Shown here: piece after piece, positions 1 to 9,459 of the stretch
How the letters are laid out: the number at the start of each line of letters is the position of its first letter
Numbering within the stretch: the first letter of the stretch is position 1
Source of the DNA: Verrucomicrobiia bacterium
GTDB taxonomy: Bacteria > Verrucomicrobiota > Verrucomicrobiia > Limisphaerales > UBA9464
DNA length: 64,000 nt
Direction: 5' to 3'
Assembly: GCA_019634635.1 (NCBI GenBank)
Contig: JAHCBB010000001.1
Location: forward strand, 186,001-250,000
Program-made: the position numbers and the translations under genes
Notes under the pieces: generated by a model
What the model saw: the letters and a program-made list of their open reading frames with translations, nothing else
Told to the model about the DNA's origin: nothing
The model's database searches: none

Positions 1-94
1 GCCCTCTTGAACCCAGGGCAACCCGTCCTGGCGGGCCGGACAGGTTGAGCTGGGCCTCTTGATTGCGTGGCACCGTCAAGTCCGTGAGGAGGGT

Positions 95-1249
95 TCAGGA
101 TCGGCCGGGAATCAGACGGTCCCGCGCCCGGCGCACGCGCATCAAAGCTTCCTCGGTGCTGGAGCCGGTTGCGGTGAGATGGCCCATCTTCCGTCCCGGG
201 CGCGGAGCCGCCTTGCCGTAGAGGTGCAGGCGAACTCCGGGATCTTCAAGGGCGGCGGACCAGTCGGGTGTGCCTCCTGCGGCCTCCCAGACATCCCCGA
301 GAAGATTCGCCATGGCCGCCGGTTGCCGCAGGTCGGTGGCGCCCAGCGGAAGTCCGCACACCGCCCGCAATTGCTGCTCGAACTGGCTGGTGACGGAGGC
401 GTCGAGCGTCAGGTGTCCCGAATTGTGGGGACGGGGCGCCAATTCATTGACCAGCAGGCGCCCGTTGCGGGCGAGGAACAGCTCCACGGTGAGCAGTCCC
501 ACGACATCGAGGGCTTCCAGGAGGCTCCGAGCGAGGTCGCCCGCCTGTTGGGCCACGGCATCAGGAACAGGCGCCGGACAGACCGTGACATCGAGAATAT
601 GGTGGCGGTGCTCATTGCCGAAGGCCGGATAGACTGCCATCCGTCCGTCGAGTCCGCGGGCCCCGATCACGCTGATCTCGCGGTCAAAATCCACCCAGGC
701 TTCGTAAATTCCCTCGGCGCCGGCCAGGGACTCGAACGCTGTGGCGGCGTCCTCCGGTCTGGAAACCCGTCGCTGGCCCTTGCCGTCGTAGCCAAAATTC
801 GCGGTTTTGAGCACGCCGCCGGTCCCGAGCTCTTGAAGGGCATCGGCCAGTGCCTTTGCCGTGCGCACGGCGCGAAACGGGGTCACGGGGAATCCATGGT
901 CCCTGAGGAAGGATTTTTCGCGCAACCGGTGCTGGGTTTCATGGAGGACCTGTCCATCGGGCCGGACCGGCACCACCGAGGCGGCTGCCCGGCTGGTTTC
1001 GCTGGGCACGTTCTCAAACTCGAAAGTCACGACGGCGACTCCGCGGGCGAAGTCACGGACGCGATCGAGATCGCCGTAGGCGCCCGAGATTTCGATGTCA
1101 CCCACCTGACCGGCCGGCGTGTCGGATTCCGGCGAATAGACGTGAACCCGGTAGCCCAGCTGTCGCGCAGCCAGTGCAAACATGCGTCCCAGCTGTCCGC
1201 TGCCCAGCACACCCAGCGCCGCTCCGGGGAGAATGGGGGTGAAGTTCAT
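95..1249 (-). CDS. purK: N5-carboxyaminoimidazole ribonucleotide synthase
   Basis: This is the ATP-grasp enzyme of de novo purine synthesis. It carboxylates AIR with bicarbonate and ATP to N5-CAIR, which PurE then rearranges. The 384-residue length is normal. The N-terminus shows the dinucleotide-like loop LGSGQLGRM at about residues 15-23. The central ATP-grasp region carries a KTANFGYDGKGQ segment that binds ATP, and the C-terminal half has NELAPRPHNSGH, a PurK/PurT signature. The start is the ATG directly before NFTPILPG, 30 nt after the smc stop, so purK is probably co-transcribed with smc. No purE is next to it in this window. Only 94 nt lie downstream and hold no recognisable gene. The family assignment is certain; the operon is inferred. 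Confidence 0.95.
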   Translation of the reverse strand: MNFTPILPGAALGVLGSGQLGRMFALAARQLGYRVHVYSPESDTPAGQVGDIEISGAYGDLDRVRDFARGVAVVTFEFENVPSETSRAAASVVPVRPDGQVLHETQHRLREKSFLRDHGFPVTPFRAVRTAKALADALQELGTGGVLKTANFGYDGKGQRRVSRPEDAATAFESLAGAEGIYEAWVDFDREISVIGARGLDGRMAVYPAFGNEHRHHILDVTVCPAPVPDAVAQQAGDLARSLLEALDVVGLLTVELFLARNGRLLVNELAPRPHNSGHLTLDASVTSQFEQQLRAVCGLPLGATDLRQPAAMANLLGDVWEAAGGTPDWSAALEDPGVRLHLYGKAAPRPGRKMGHLTATGSSTEEALMRVRRARDRLIPGRS

Positions 1250-1279
1250 GCCAAAGCCCGGTCGTCCAGGCGGGGTCCA

Positions 1280-4200
1280 TTATTTGGCGAGCATCACCTC
1301 GGCGTCCGGGTCGTCCACAAGAGGTGCCGACTCCAGGGGCAATCCGGCGGATTCGGAGACCCTCGTCTCCGTGCGGTTCTCCGGAGCCCCCTCGGCGGCG
1401 CTGAACCGCACGGACACGATGCGGCTGACGCCGCGTTCCTGCATGGTCACCCCATAGAGGATGTCCGCCATGGAGATGGTGCGCTTGTTGTGTGTGATGA
1501 TGATGAACTGGCTCGATTCCGCGAACCGCCGCAGCATGTCCACGAAGCGGTTGATGTTGGACTCGTCGAGCGGGGCGTCGAGCTCGTCGAGGACGCAGAA
1601 GGGCGACGGCTTGACCTGGTAGATGGCGAACAGGAGCGCCACGGCGGTCATGGTCTGCTCACCGCCGGACAGCAGCGAGATGGACTGCAGTTGCTTCCCG
1701 GGCGGGCGGGCCACAATTTCAATGCCCGCCTCCAGCGGATCCTCGCCCTCCACGAGCCGGAGGTCCGCCCGGCCGCCACCGAACAGCTCGACGAACATCG
1801 TCCGGAAGTTTTCCCGGATTCGTTCGAAGGTGTCCACGAACAGGGTCTTGGTCTCCATATTGATCCGCTGAAGCACCTGGACGAGCTCCGTCTTGGCCCT
1901 CACCAGATCTTCGTGCTGGCTGGTGAGAAACGCGTGCCGCTGTTCGATCTCCTCGTACTCCTCGATGGCCACCAGGTTCACCGGTCCCAGGTCGTCGAGG
2001 CGTCGCTGCAGTTCGGCGACCTGACGGGCCACGGCATCCCAGTCCGTGCTCAGCCCGGCGGCCGCCATGTCCTCCAGGGACACCGTCTCCACCCTGGCAG
2101 GGCCTTCGGAGGCGTCGGTAATCCGGATGCCTTCGCCGCGGATGTCCTCGAGCCGGACCTGATGTCTGGACAGGATCCGTTCGCGCAGGTTCTCGACGGC
2201 CATGGCCTTCTGGGTGAGCTCAACCTCCAGCTGTCCGCGTCGTGTTTGCGCCTGGAGATGACGGGTCCGGTCGGCGCGGAGGGCCTCTTCACGTTCCCCG
2301 ATGCCAGCCTCCTCGAGGGCACGACGGGACGTGAGCTCGGCGAGCCCGGCCGCCACGGCGGCGCGCTCCGAGGCGAGCCGGACGAGTTCCCGCCGGGAAT
2401 CCGCGATTTCCGCCTCGAACTGGGTCCGGCGGCCGGTGAACCCCTCCAATTGCTGGCGGAGGCGCTCACCGAGGACGGTGAGTTCGCGGATGCGAGCCTC
2501 GAGCGGTGGACGCTGCCGCCCGTGTGCCCCAAGCACCTGCTCCTCAGTTGCCAGCGCCACTCGCGCGTCACTGACGGCGGCTCCGGCGGCGTCGCGCCGT
2601 TGGCGCAGGCTTTCCAAGCCCTCCGACAGCCCGGCGACTTGCGCCGTCGCAGCCTGCTCTGCGGACTCGAGAACAGCGATCTCGCTGGCGAGCTGCTGCC
2701 GGCGCTCCGTGCCTTCGATATCGTGGGTCGTCAGCGTCTGAAGTTCGTAGGCCACCGTCTCGAGCTTCTGACCCAGGGAGCGCCGCGATCCCTCCAAGGC
2801 CCGGAACTCCCCCTCCCGGGCGGCAATCGCCATCTCGGCGGTCCGGAGTTCGGTGCGGACCTCCTCCAGTCCTGCTTGCAACGCGGTTTGTTCTGAGAGC
2901 AGGGCTCCCTTGCGGCGTCCGGCCTCCGTGACGTCGCCGGTGACCTGAGTCAGTGCTGCCTGCAATTCAGCGATCTGGTTTTTCCGGCCCAGGATGCTTG
3001 CCGGTGCCTTTCCCGGTGAGGCCGCGGAACCCCCGGTGAAAATCCCGTTCCGGGTCAGAAGGTCTCCGGCCGGCGTCACCCAGTCGAACCGGCCTCCCGT
3101 TGCGGCTTGCCCGGCGCAGGCGGCGGCGAGGTCGTCCACCAGCAGCGTCCGCCCCAACAATGCCTGCAGCAGCGGACGCACCTCCGGTTCGACGTCCACC
3201 AGCGGCAGCAGGGGGCGGGCCCCCGCTGGCAGTTCAGCGCTCTCTCCCACTTCGCCCGGATCGAGGACGGCCCCCAGGAGTTGCAGCGCCGCCACGCTCG
3301 CGCGCCCCCTGCGGGCGGCGTGCAACCCGGACAACACCGCTGTGGCGGCCTCGGCCGGGCCCGTCAACACCAGTTGCAGATGATGTCCCAACGCGGCCTC
3401 GACCGCGGGCACGTGGGCGTCGGATACGCGGATCCGGTCCGTGAGCGAACCCAGGACGTCCGCGGACTGCCGGAGGGCCGTCAGGGTGCCTTCACTGAAT
3501 CCCTCATGCTGCGCGTCGAGTTGTTCGAGGACCTGGAGCCGGCTCCGCGTTTCAGCCTGCCGGCGCAGGAAGCCGTCGAGTTCCTGCTGTGCCTGCTGGA
3601 TCTCCAACTGGATCGTACGCAGGCGCTGCTGCCGCTCCTCCAGCGTGCCGCGCGTGGTCTGTGCCTGCAGCCGGCCGGTCTCCACCTGCGCCTGAAATTC
3701 CTCGATGCAGGCGTGGAGGCGTGCGGATTCCTCGGTCAACGAACCCTGTTCGGCACGCAGCTTCTCCAGACGCACCGCGTTGCCCTGTTTCTGCAGGTCC
3801 ACCTGGGTGATTTCGTTGCGGGCACGGCTGAGTTGCTGGGCGGCGGCAAACGCATGGGATTGGGCCTGCCGCAGGGATTCCTGATGGCGTGAGAGTTCCT
3901 GCTCCACCGCGCCCAGGGCGTCCTGACGCTCCTGGAGCGTCCCGCGGAATCCGGCGACGCGGTCCTGGGACTCCGCGAGCCGCTGCTGCACGCCTGCCAG
4001 TTCCTCCACGGCGATCCGCCGTCGCTCGTCGGCTTCGGCCACGTCGTGCAACGCCCGTTCGTTCTGGGTTTCGAGGTCGCGGATCCGCTCCTCATCCACC
4101 TGGATCCGATTGTCGTGTCGTTCCGCCTCGGCCTTGAGACCCAGGCCCCGCTGCTGCGCTGCAGAGATCTCCTGGTCCAGATCGGTCAGGGCGGCGCGCA

Positions 4201-5032
4201 GGTGCAGGATTTCGTCCTCAGCGCGCAGCACGCGTTCCTGCGCTGCTTCCATCGCGGCAGCGAGTGCTGAAGCCTCGGTCGTCCGTGCCTCGATTTCACC
4301 CGTCCACACATCGAATTGGTGCCGGGCCCACTGCGTCTCGAGGTGCTGCAGTTCCTGGGCAATGGCCTTGTACCGGCGCGCCTTTCCTGCCTGCCGCTGC
4401 AGGGATCCGATCTGGCGTTTCACCTCCCGGATGAGGTCCTCGACCCTCAGAAGGTTTTGGTCGGTATGTTCCAGCTTTCGCAGCGCCTCGCGCTTCTGCT
4501 GCTTGAACAGGGTGATGCCGGCAGCCTCCTCGAACACCAGTCGCCGGTCGTCCGGACGGCTGGACAGGATCTGGGTGATGTTGCCTTGGGCCATCACCGA
4601 GTAGCTCGTCTTGCCGACGCCTGTGCCGGCGAAGAGCTGTTGGATGTCCCGCAGCCGGCAGCCGACCTTGTTGACGAAGTACTCCGAGCCGCCATCCCGG
4701 AAGACCCGACGGGTGACCGTCACCTCGTTGAACTCCACCGCGACTCCGGCCGCTTTGAGGTGTGCGGTGTCCACGTCACCGATGGTCAGGCTGACCTCCG
4801 CCATTCCGGTCGGCTTGCGACTGTCGGTGCCGTTGAAGATGACATCGGCCATCTCGCCGCCGCGCAGCGCCTTGGCAGACTGCTCCCCCAGCACCCAGCG
4901 GATGGCATCGGACACATTCGATTTGCCGCATCCGTTCGGCCCGACGATCGCTGTGGTGCCGCGCTGGAAATTCAGCGTGGTCTTGTCGGCGAACGACTTG
5001 AAGCCGAGCACGGTGAGGCTCTTCAGATACAT
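1280..5032 (-). CDS. smc: Chromosome segregation protein SMC
   Basis: This is the structural-maintenance-of-chromosomes ATPase that organises and segregates the nucleoid as a dimer with kleisin partners. The predicted protein is 1250 residues. The Walker A loop GPNGCGKSN lies at about residues 31-39. Two long Gln/Glu/Arg/Ala-rich coiled-coil stretches flank a hinge at about residues 510-680. The C-terminal head has the LSGGEQ signature and a Walker B CVLDELDAPLDE. The frame is open for 49 more codons upstream, but the family N-terminus MYLKSLTVLGFKSF fixes the ATG at 5032. No Shine-Dalgarno sequence is evident. Neither scpA nor scpB is in the window. It is followed 30 nt later by purK on the same strand. 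Confidence 0.97.
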   Translation of the reverse strand: MYLKSLTVLGFKSFADKTTLNFQRGTTAIVGPNGCGKSNVSDAIRWVLGEQSAKALRGGEMADVIFNGTDSRKPTGMAEVSLTIGDVDTAHLKAAGVAVEFNEVTVTRRVFRDGGSEYFVNKVGCRLRDIQQLFAGTGVGKTSYSVMAQGNITQILSSRPDDRRLVFEEAAGITLFKQQKREALRKLEHTDQNLLRVEDLIREVKRQIGSLQRQAGKARRYKAIAQELQHLETQWARHQFDVWTGEIEARTTEASALAAAMEAAQERVLRAEDEILHLRAALTDLDQEISAAQQRGLGLKAEAERHDNRIQVDEERIRDLETQNERALHDVAEADERRRIAVEELAGVQQRLAESQDRVAGFRGTLQERQDALGAVEQELSRHQESLRQAQSHAFAAAQQLSRARNEITQVDLQKQGNAVRLEKLRAEQGSLTEESARLHACIEEFQAQVETGRLQAQTTRGTLEERQQRLRTIQLEIQQAQQELDGFLRRQAETRSRLQVLEQLDAQHEGFSEGTLTALRQSADVLGSLTDRIRVSDAHVPAVEAALGHHLQLVLTGPAEAATAVLSGLHAARRGRASVAALQLLGAVLDPGEVGESAELPAGARPLLPLVDVEPEVRPLLQALLGRTLLVDDLAAACAGQAATGGRFDWVTPAGDLLTRNGIFTGGSAASPGKAPASILGRKNQIAELQAALTQVTGDVTEAGRRKGALLSEQTALQAGLEEVRTELRTAEMAIAAREGEFRALEGSRRSLGQKLETVAYELQTLTTHDIEGTERRQQLASEIAVLESAEQAATAQVAGLSEGLESLRQRRDAAGAAVSDARVALATEEQVLGAHGRQRPPLEARIRELTVLGERLRQQLEGFTGRRTQFEAEIADSRRELVRLASERAAVAAGLAELTSRRALEEAGIGEREEALRADRTRHLQAQTRRGQLEVELTQKAMAVENLRERILSRHQVRLEDIRGEGIRITDASEGPARVETVSLEDMAAAGLSTDWDAVARQVAELQRRLDDLGPVNLVAIEEYEEIEQRHAFLTSQHEDLVRAKTELVQVLQRINMETKTLFVDTFERIRENFRTMFVELFGGGRADLRLVEGEDPLEAGIEIVARPPGKQLQSISLLSGGEQTMTAVALLFAIYQVKPSPFCVLDELDAPLDESNINRFVDMLRRFAESSQFIIITHNKRTISMADILYGVTMQERGVSRIVSVRFSAAEGAPENRTETRVSESAGLPLESAPLVDDPDAEVMLAK

Positions 5033-5282
5033 GCCGTGACGAGTCAAGGATCCGGACGAGGTGCCGGCAAGGGGAAAACCACAACAGGATGGGGGGACTT
5101 GTTCACAAGGCACAATCTGTGGGAGGACCACCCCGGCTTCGTCTGTTGACGTTCTCCGGAGGGGACCCGGGGGCACCACGGCGACAGTAGGGTCGAAGGT
5201 GACTTTGGCTCTTCAAGTTGCTGGCGCCGCGGTCGTCATTGTGCGTGAGGTCCGAACGGTCATTGAGGCCCGTAATGAACCG

Positions 5283-5306
5283 GGAGGCCTCTGGTTGGCG
5301 GCCTCC
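5283..5306 (-). terminator. Hairpin downstream of the porin gene (weak terminator candidate)
   Basis: A perfect 7-bp inverted repeat (GGAGGCC / GGCCTCC) with a 10-nt loop lies 18 nt past the porin stop in the porin-to-smc spacer. There is no T tract on the minus strand, so factor-independent termination is doubtful. The rest of the 5033-5324 spacer shows no gene and no convincing smc promoter. Confidence 0.3.
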
Positions 5307-5324
5307 GAGTACGGATGGCGTGGC

Positions 5325-6818
5325 TCACCACGACGCATCCAACTGGAGCTGGAAAACGACGGCGTGGTCCGCGGTGGGATGATGCGACGGATTCCAAGCG
5401 ACCTGGAAATCGGGTTGAAGCCGCAGCATCGGGGTGACGTGCATCACGTAGCCGAGTTCAAGGATGGTTTCCTGGCGTGGGCGGTCACCGGAGTCCTTGG
5501 GCGACGGCTGGCTCCAGACCACGCCGATCCCCAGGCCGTCGTTCGGCTGGGATGAGATCAGCCCCAGTTCCTTGAGTGGCGCCCGCACCACGAAGCCGGT
5601 GCCGACCTGGGCCGAGGCCGCGGTGACCGCCGAACCCCCGGCGCCGAAACGTCCGAACCATCCGACTGGAGCGTGATGCCCAAGTTGTTGCTGCAGGTTG
5701 AAGGCGATACCGCCCTGGGTGGGACCGCCGGCCCGGGCGATGAACGGCTGGATGCGGAAGACTCCCGGGCCCATCCCGGCAAGGTCGGACGGTGCGTAGC
5801 CCAGTTCGCCGACCGCCGACCACTGGTCGGCATTGAAATCCGCCCACGGTGCCGTTCCCGCCGGTGCATTGCCCATCGTCACGCCGGTTTGTGCAAACCA
5901 GTCCGGATGGGGCTGCCACTGAAGGTTCACACCCGGATTGTACTCGGAGAGCGGCAACACCATGCTGTTGACCAGCGCGGAGTTGAGGAACTGACCGCGG
6001 GCCGAGTTGGCATAGGTGTTGGCATCCAAATAGTTTGCCTGGCTGACGACGCCGGCGAGTGCAACAAACCTCCCGTGGGCCAGTGATTGCTGCCATGCGA
6101 GCTCGGGAATTCGAAATCCCAGATGCGATGACCAGACGTCCGCAGGATTGGTGAACGTCCCAAGGTTGGACTGAGGCGTTTGACTTCGACTCGCCCGAGC
6201 GAGGCCCTCCTGTGCCTCCACCTGTGTGCTGATCCATCCGGCCGCTGCGCCCCCATCGGTGCTGAACACGGTCCATTTGGCAAAGAGATCGAGCGTGTAC
6301 GCCGACAGCCATTGATCCCCTTGAAGGGCATTGCCCAAGGCCACCACGGAGAAGGTCTGGGCCAGCGAGTAGTTCAGTCCGAACGTTGAGGCGGCGTATT
6401 TGGCCTGCTGCACGCCGGTCTCCCAGGAGGGCGCGTCGAAGAGCGGTCCGGGATTCAGGGACGCGTTGCCCAGCCGGGCGTTGCCGGCAAGGTAGGGCAT
6501 CAGCGGTGGTGGAGATGCGGGAAACCAGGTCCAGCCCGCGCCGGGGGGTGCGGCGTCCAGTCGCCCGAGGAGATCCCGGGCCGCCGTACTGCCCCTGGGC
6601 GGTGTGGGGAACTGGGAACCGATTCCGAGGGAGGAAGGCGGGAGAAGACCGGCCGGGACGGCTTCGGTGGGCGTTGGCACCAACTGGCCCAGGATGTTGT
6701 ACTGGAGGAAATCTGCGCTGAACTCTGCCTCGGGGTGGGGCGCCGCCATTCCTGGTGCGCGGGTGACGATGGCGATCATTACCGACATCCAAACCCGGCG
6801 TGATCGGACCGCGGACAT
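5325..6818 (-). CDS. OprB-like carbohydrate-selective porin
   Basis: This is a predicted outer-membrane beta-barrel of about 497 residues resembling carbohydrate-selective porins (OprB family), which pass sugars into the periplasm. The mature N-terminus FSADFLQYNILGQL, the segment NYSLAQTFSVVALGNALQGDQW and the C-terminal aromatic residue (ends DASW) fit a multi-strand barrel. The chosen ATG at 6818 precedes a basic stretch and a hydrophobic signal peptide ending near GMAA. A TTG seven codons upstream is also possible. There is no sugar-utilisation operon alongside. Upstream is the broken YNPYTG-repeat gene, ending about 30 nt before this start. Family confidence is moderate: the overall pattern fits, but no single catalytic motif can prove it. 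Confidence 0.65.
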   Translation of the reverse strand: MSAVRSRRVWMSVMIAIVTRAPGMAAPHPEAEFSADFLQYNILGQLVPTPTEAVPAGLLPPSSLGIGSQFPTPPRGSTAARDLLGRLDAAPPGAGWTWFPASPPPLMPYLAGNARLGNASLNPGPLFDAPSWETGVQQAKYAASTFGLNYSLAQTFSVVALGNALQGDQWLSAYTLDLFAKWTVFSTDGGAAAGWISTQVEAQEGLARASRSQTPQSNLGTFTNPADVWSSHLGFRIPELAWQQSLAHGRFVALAGVVSQANYLDANTYANSARGQFLNSALVNSMVLPLSEYNPGVNLQWQPHPDWFAQTGVTMGNAPAGTAPWADFNADQWSAVGELGYAPSDLAGMGPGVFRIQPFIARAGGPTQGGIAFNLQQQLGHHAPVGWFGRFGAGGSAVTAASAQVGTGFVVRAPLKELGLISSQPNDGLGIGVVWSQPSPKDSGDRPRQETILELGYVMHVTPMLRLQPDFQVAWNPSHHPTADHAVVFQLQLDASW

Positions 6819-6848
6819 CACGGCATTGGACCCAGACAACCCATTGGA

Positions 6849-7897
6849 TTACACGACGTCAGAAACGCGCCTTCCGAGAACCATCGAACGACGCTCAAGC
6901 GACGGAAATCCCCCCCCCGTCACCGGCGTCCCCCCCGAAATCCGCCGCCACCCCAGCCGCCACCCCCCCCGGCTCCATCCCCCACTGTCGTGGGAGCCGC
7001 CCCATCCGCCGCCGCCGGACCGGTTCCACGCATCCGCCCGGTCGGCGCCAGTCGCCTGACCCCAACGTTCGCGATCCATGCTGTCGGCGGTATTGCCGGA
7101 GCGGTTCCAATTGGCGCTGTTCCATCCCGAGTCGGACCACGAACGGGTTGTGGGCTGGGAGGAAGCCTGCCATCCGCTGCTGCCGTAGCGGTCCCAGCTT
7201 CCGGAACTGGTGGCGGTGGGGGCCGTGTACCGGTTCACATTGCCATTTTTGTCCGTGTACAGGTTGCCATTACTCCAAGCGGCGGCATTGCCGGTGTTGA
7301 CGTTGCCAACCACGCCCCGGTTGTCGGTGGATGCGCCGCCGCCATAGGCATTGCCGGACACTTCCTTGCTGGACGCGCCGTACATTCCGGTGCTCGGGTT
7401 GTATCCCGCGGCCTGACGCCCCGCGGCATAGTTGCCGGTGTAGGCATTGGCAGTGGCACCCCCGCGGGCGGCGGCGGAGGCCCCTGAGTAGGGATTGTAC
7501 CAGGAGCCGCTGCGACCGCCCGCGGCCTGGCCGGTGTAGGGGTTGTAGGCCGCTCCGCGGTTCAGGCTTCCGGAAGTGCCGGTATATGGATTGAAGGTGG
7601 TGGCGTGCTCGGATCCCCAGGAGGTCCCCGTGTAGGGGTTGTACCCGTAGGAGCCTGTCGCGCTGACCGCCGTTCCCCAGTGGGTGTAGAAGCTGGTCGC
7701 GTTGCAGTTCACGTGCGCATAGCTGTATCCGCACGGTAGGCGGCGAACTCGAATCCCTGGGTGGCAAAGGACCGGGGCCAGTTCAAGGCCAGCGGATCCA
7801 GCGTTTGCCCCGGATCCGGCGATTGGGTCAGGACGCGGAATCCGGACGGGACGAGCATCCCGAGGATCAGGAGGATGGTGCGGAGGATGCGGGGCAT
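6849..7897 (-). pseudogene. Remnant of a YNPYTG-repeat secreted protein (internal deletion and frameshift)
   Basis: Two pieces of one protein type lie in different frames. From 7897 a signal peptide (MPRILRTILLILGMLVPSG) leads to LNWPRSFATQGFEFAAY and then hits a stop at about 7709. In another frame, from about 7730 to 6849, come HVNCNATSFYTHWGTAV and at least six YNPYTG-type units (YNPYTG, FNPYTG, YNPYSG, ANAYTG, YNPSTG). These are followed by NGNLYTDKNGNVNRY, a Trp/Ser-rich stretch and a Gly-rich tail. From memory, this N-terminus and tail both belong to long secreted proteins often annotated 'carbohydrate-binding family V/XII', which carry several hundred residues between them. Here that middle is absent and the frame changes at about 7731-7738. 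The tail end runs through long G tracts. Gene decay is inferred; an assembly error is the alternative. Confidence 0.55.
6910..6970. repeat. Cluster of C homopolymers (G tracts on the coding strand)
   Basis: Three mononucleotide runs occur within 61 bases: nine C at 6910-6918, seven C at 6930-6936 and eight C at 6963-6970. They sit in the 3' end of the YNPYTG-repeat remnant. Such runs are prone to slippage in replication and in sequencing. Confidence 0.9.
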
Positions 7898-7991
7898 GAG
7901 GGAACGGGTTGGCGGTTGTTGAAAACGACCGGCAGTCCTCCAAGGAATTGCACGGAACCAGAATATGGGCCCTTCGGATCTTGGGACCCCG

Positions 7992-9275
7992 TCAGAGCCT
8001 CCAGTTCACGTTCAGTGTGACGAAGGAGAAATTCGCGCCCTGGTAGGTTCCGGCGACGCGGCCGCGGAGGCTGTCCTCCGTCCCCTGGTCCACCGTCATG
8101 TCGCCCGCCCACAGGAACTCGTAGGCGGCTCCAAAGGACAACGACGGCGTGGCCTGCCACTGGACCCCGGCCCCGAACCGCCAGGCGATCCCCAAGGGCA
8201 GCACCACGGAACGGTCCGTATCGCTGACCGGCGAGCTGTCGTAGGCGACCCCGCCGGTCACCTGCCACTTTGGGCAAATTTGGTATTGGGCCCCGACCGC
8301 ACCGTGGAAGGTGTCCTGATAATTCAGATCGGTGGTCAGGTCCCTGGGGTTGTCGGAGTTGACGCCAACCTCCACCTGGCCGAAGGCCGACCAGTTCTGC
8401 CATCCGAAGTCGGCCATGAGCGCCAGCTGGTCCGTCAGTTGGTGGAACACGCTCAACATCACGGATTGTGGCACGGTCATTCCGAGGTCCAGTGGCGACG
8501 GATTGTTCAGGAGGTTTCCAAGGGCCGGACCGAGGTTGGAGAATTCCGGCGTGGCCTCGAAATCCAGCGCGACGGGGGACAGGTAATTGATGCCCACGCG
8601 TGTCCGGTCGCTGGCCTTGATCAGGAGGCCGGCATTGGCGCCGAAACCCCAGGTCCGGTCGTCCACCGTGAGCTGCCCATCCCCGATCCGGGGATCCAGA
8701 TTGTTGACGGCGACCTCCGTGTCGAGATAGCCATACATGGCGTTGAGGCCCGCCCCAAGGGACAGCCACTCGCAGACCTGGTAGCTGACGGTCGGCAGGA
8801 GGCTGACGCCGATCAGGCTGCTTTTCTGCACGTAGTAACGTCCGACCCAGTCGGGCCCGTAGTCCTCAACGAGTCCGAAGTAGGAGAGGGTGCCCACACC
8901 GACCCGCCACTTCTCCCCCAGCGGCTGGACGTAGAAGAAGCTCATTGCGGGCAGGGCTCCAATCGCATTGCCCCCGCCGTCGGTGCCCAGTTGCGGGGAC
9001 GTGTCGTCGTTCGGGGAGAACGCCACGTCGCCGTAGGTCAGCTGGAGGCCCGCTTGGAGGGTCGCCCCATCCAGGAGGCTCATGCCGGCCGGATTTTTGA
9101 AGAGTGTGGAGGCGTCCTGTGCCCGCGCGGCCCAACCGGCGGAGGCCAAGCCGACATCGGGAGTGGCGATTTCATACAACTGGAGACCGCTCGCACGGAT
9201 CGCCATGGGGGTCACGAGTACGGCGGCGAGCGCCGTTCCGAGGCTTTGGAATCTTTGAGAACGATGTGTGTTCAT
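7992..9275 (-). CDS. FadL/OmpP1-type outer-membrane hydrophobic-compound channel
   Basis: This is a 427-residue outer-membrane protein of the FadL/TodX (OMPP1) family, which takes up long-chain fatty acids or other hydrophobic molecules. The start at 9275 gives a signal peptide (TALAAVLVTPMAIRASG). The mature N-terminus GLQLYEIATPDVG and the DASTLFKNPAGMSLL segment follow, with the NPAG motif typical of the N-terminal plug. Alternating aromatic strands continue to the C-terminus LNVNWRL. The frame stays open 86 codons upstream, but that extension has no signal-peptide character. It lies between the potassium-channel gene (184 nt upstream) and the YNPYTG-repeat remnant. The substrate cannot be inferred; no fadD or beta-oxidation gene is nearby. 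Confidence 0.85.
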   Translation of the reverse strand: MNTHRSQRFQSLGTALAAVLVTPMAIRASGLQLYEIATPDVGLASAGWAARAQDASTLFKNPAGMSLLDGATLQAGLQLTYGDVAFSPNDDTSPQLGTDGGGNAIGALPAMSFFYVQPLGEKWRVGVGTLSYFGLVEDYGPDWVGRYYVQKSSLIGVSLLPTVSYQVCEWLSLGAGLNAMYGYLDTEVAVNNLDPRIGDGQLTVDDRTWGFGANAGLLIKASDRTRVGINYLSPVALDFEATPEFSNLGPALGNLLNNPSPLDLGMTVPQSVMLSVFHQLTDQLALMADFGWQNWSAFGQVEVGVNSDNPRDLTTDLNYQDTFHGAVGAQYQICPKWQVTGGVAYDSSPVSDTDRSVVLPLGIAWRFGAGVQWQATPSLSFGAAYEFLWAGDMTVDQGTEDSLRGRVAGTYQGANFSFVTLNVNWRL

Positions 9276-9459
9276 CGGATTGGGAAATGCGTTGTGGACG
9301 ACGAGGGTCCTGGACGCGGGAGCCGGGAATCGCCCCCACCCCCGATTGGGGGCCGGTATATCGCATCGGCGCGGCGCGTCCATTGGACCTTGGTCCAAGT
9401 CGCGGTTGTCGAGTCCCGGTGCGGAGGTGCTGGGCGATTTGGATCGGTCCCCAAGTTCA

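Noticed and set aside
59..2896. A 945-codon open frame on the plus strand opposite purK and smc
   Set aside because: It is antisense to two certain genes. Its His/Gly/Arg/Leu-rich translation resembles no protein and is the usual by-product of high third-position GC.
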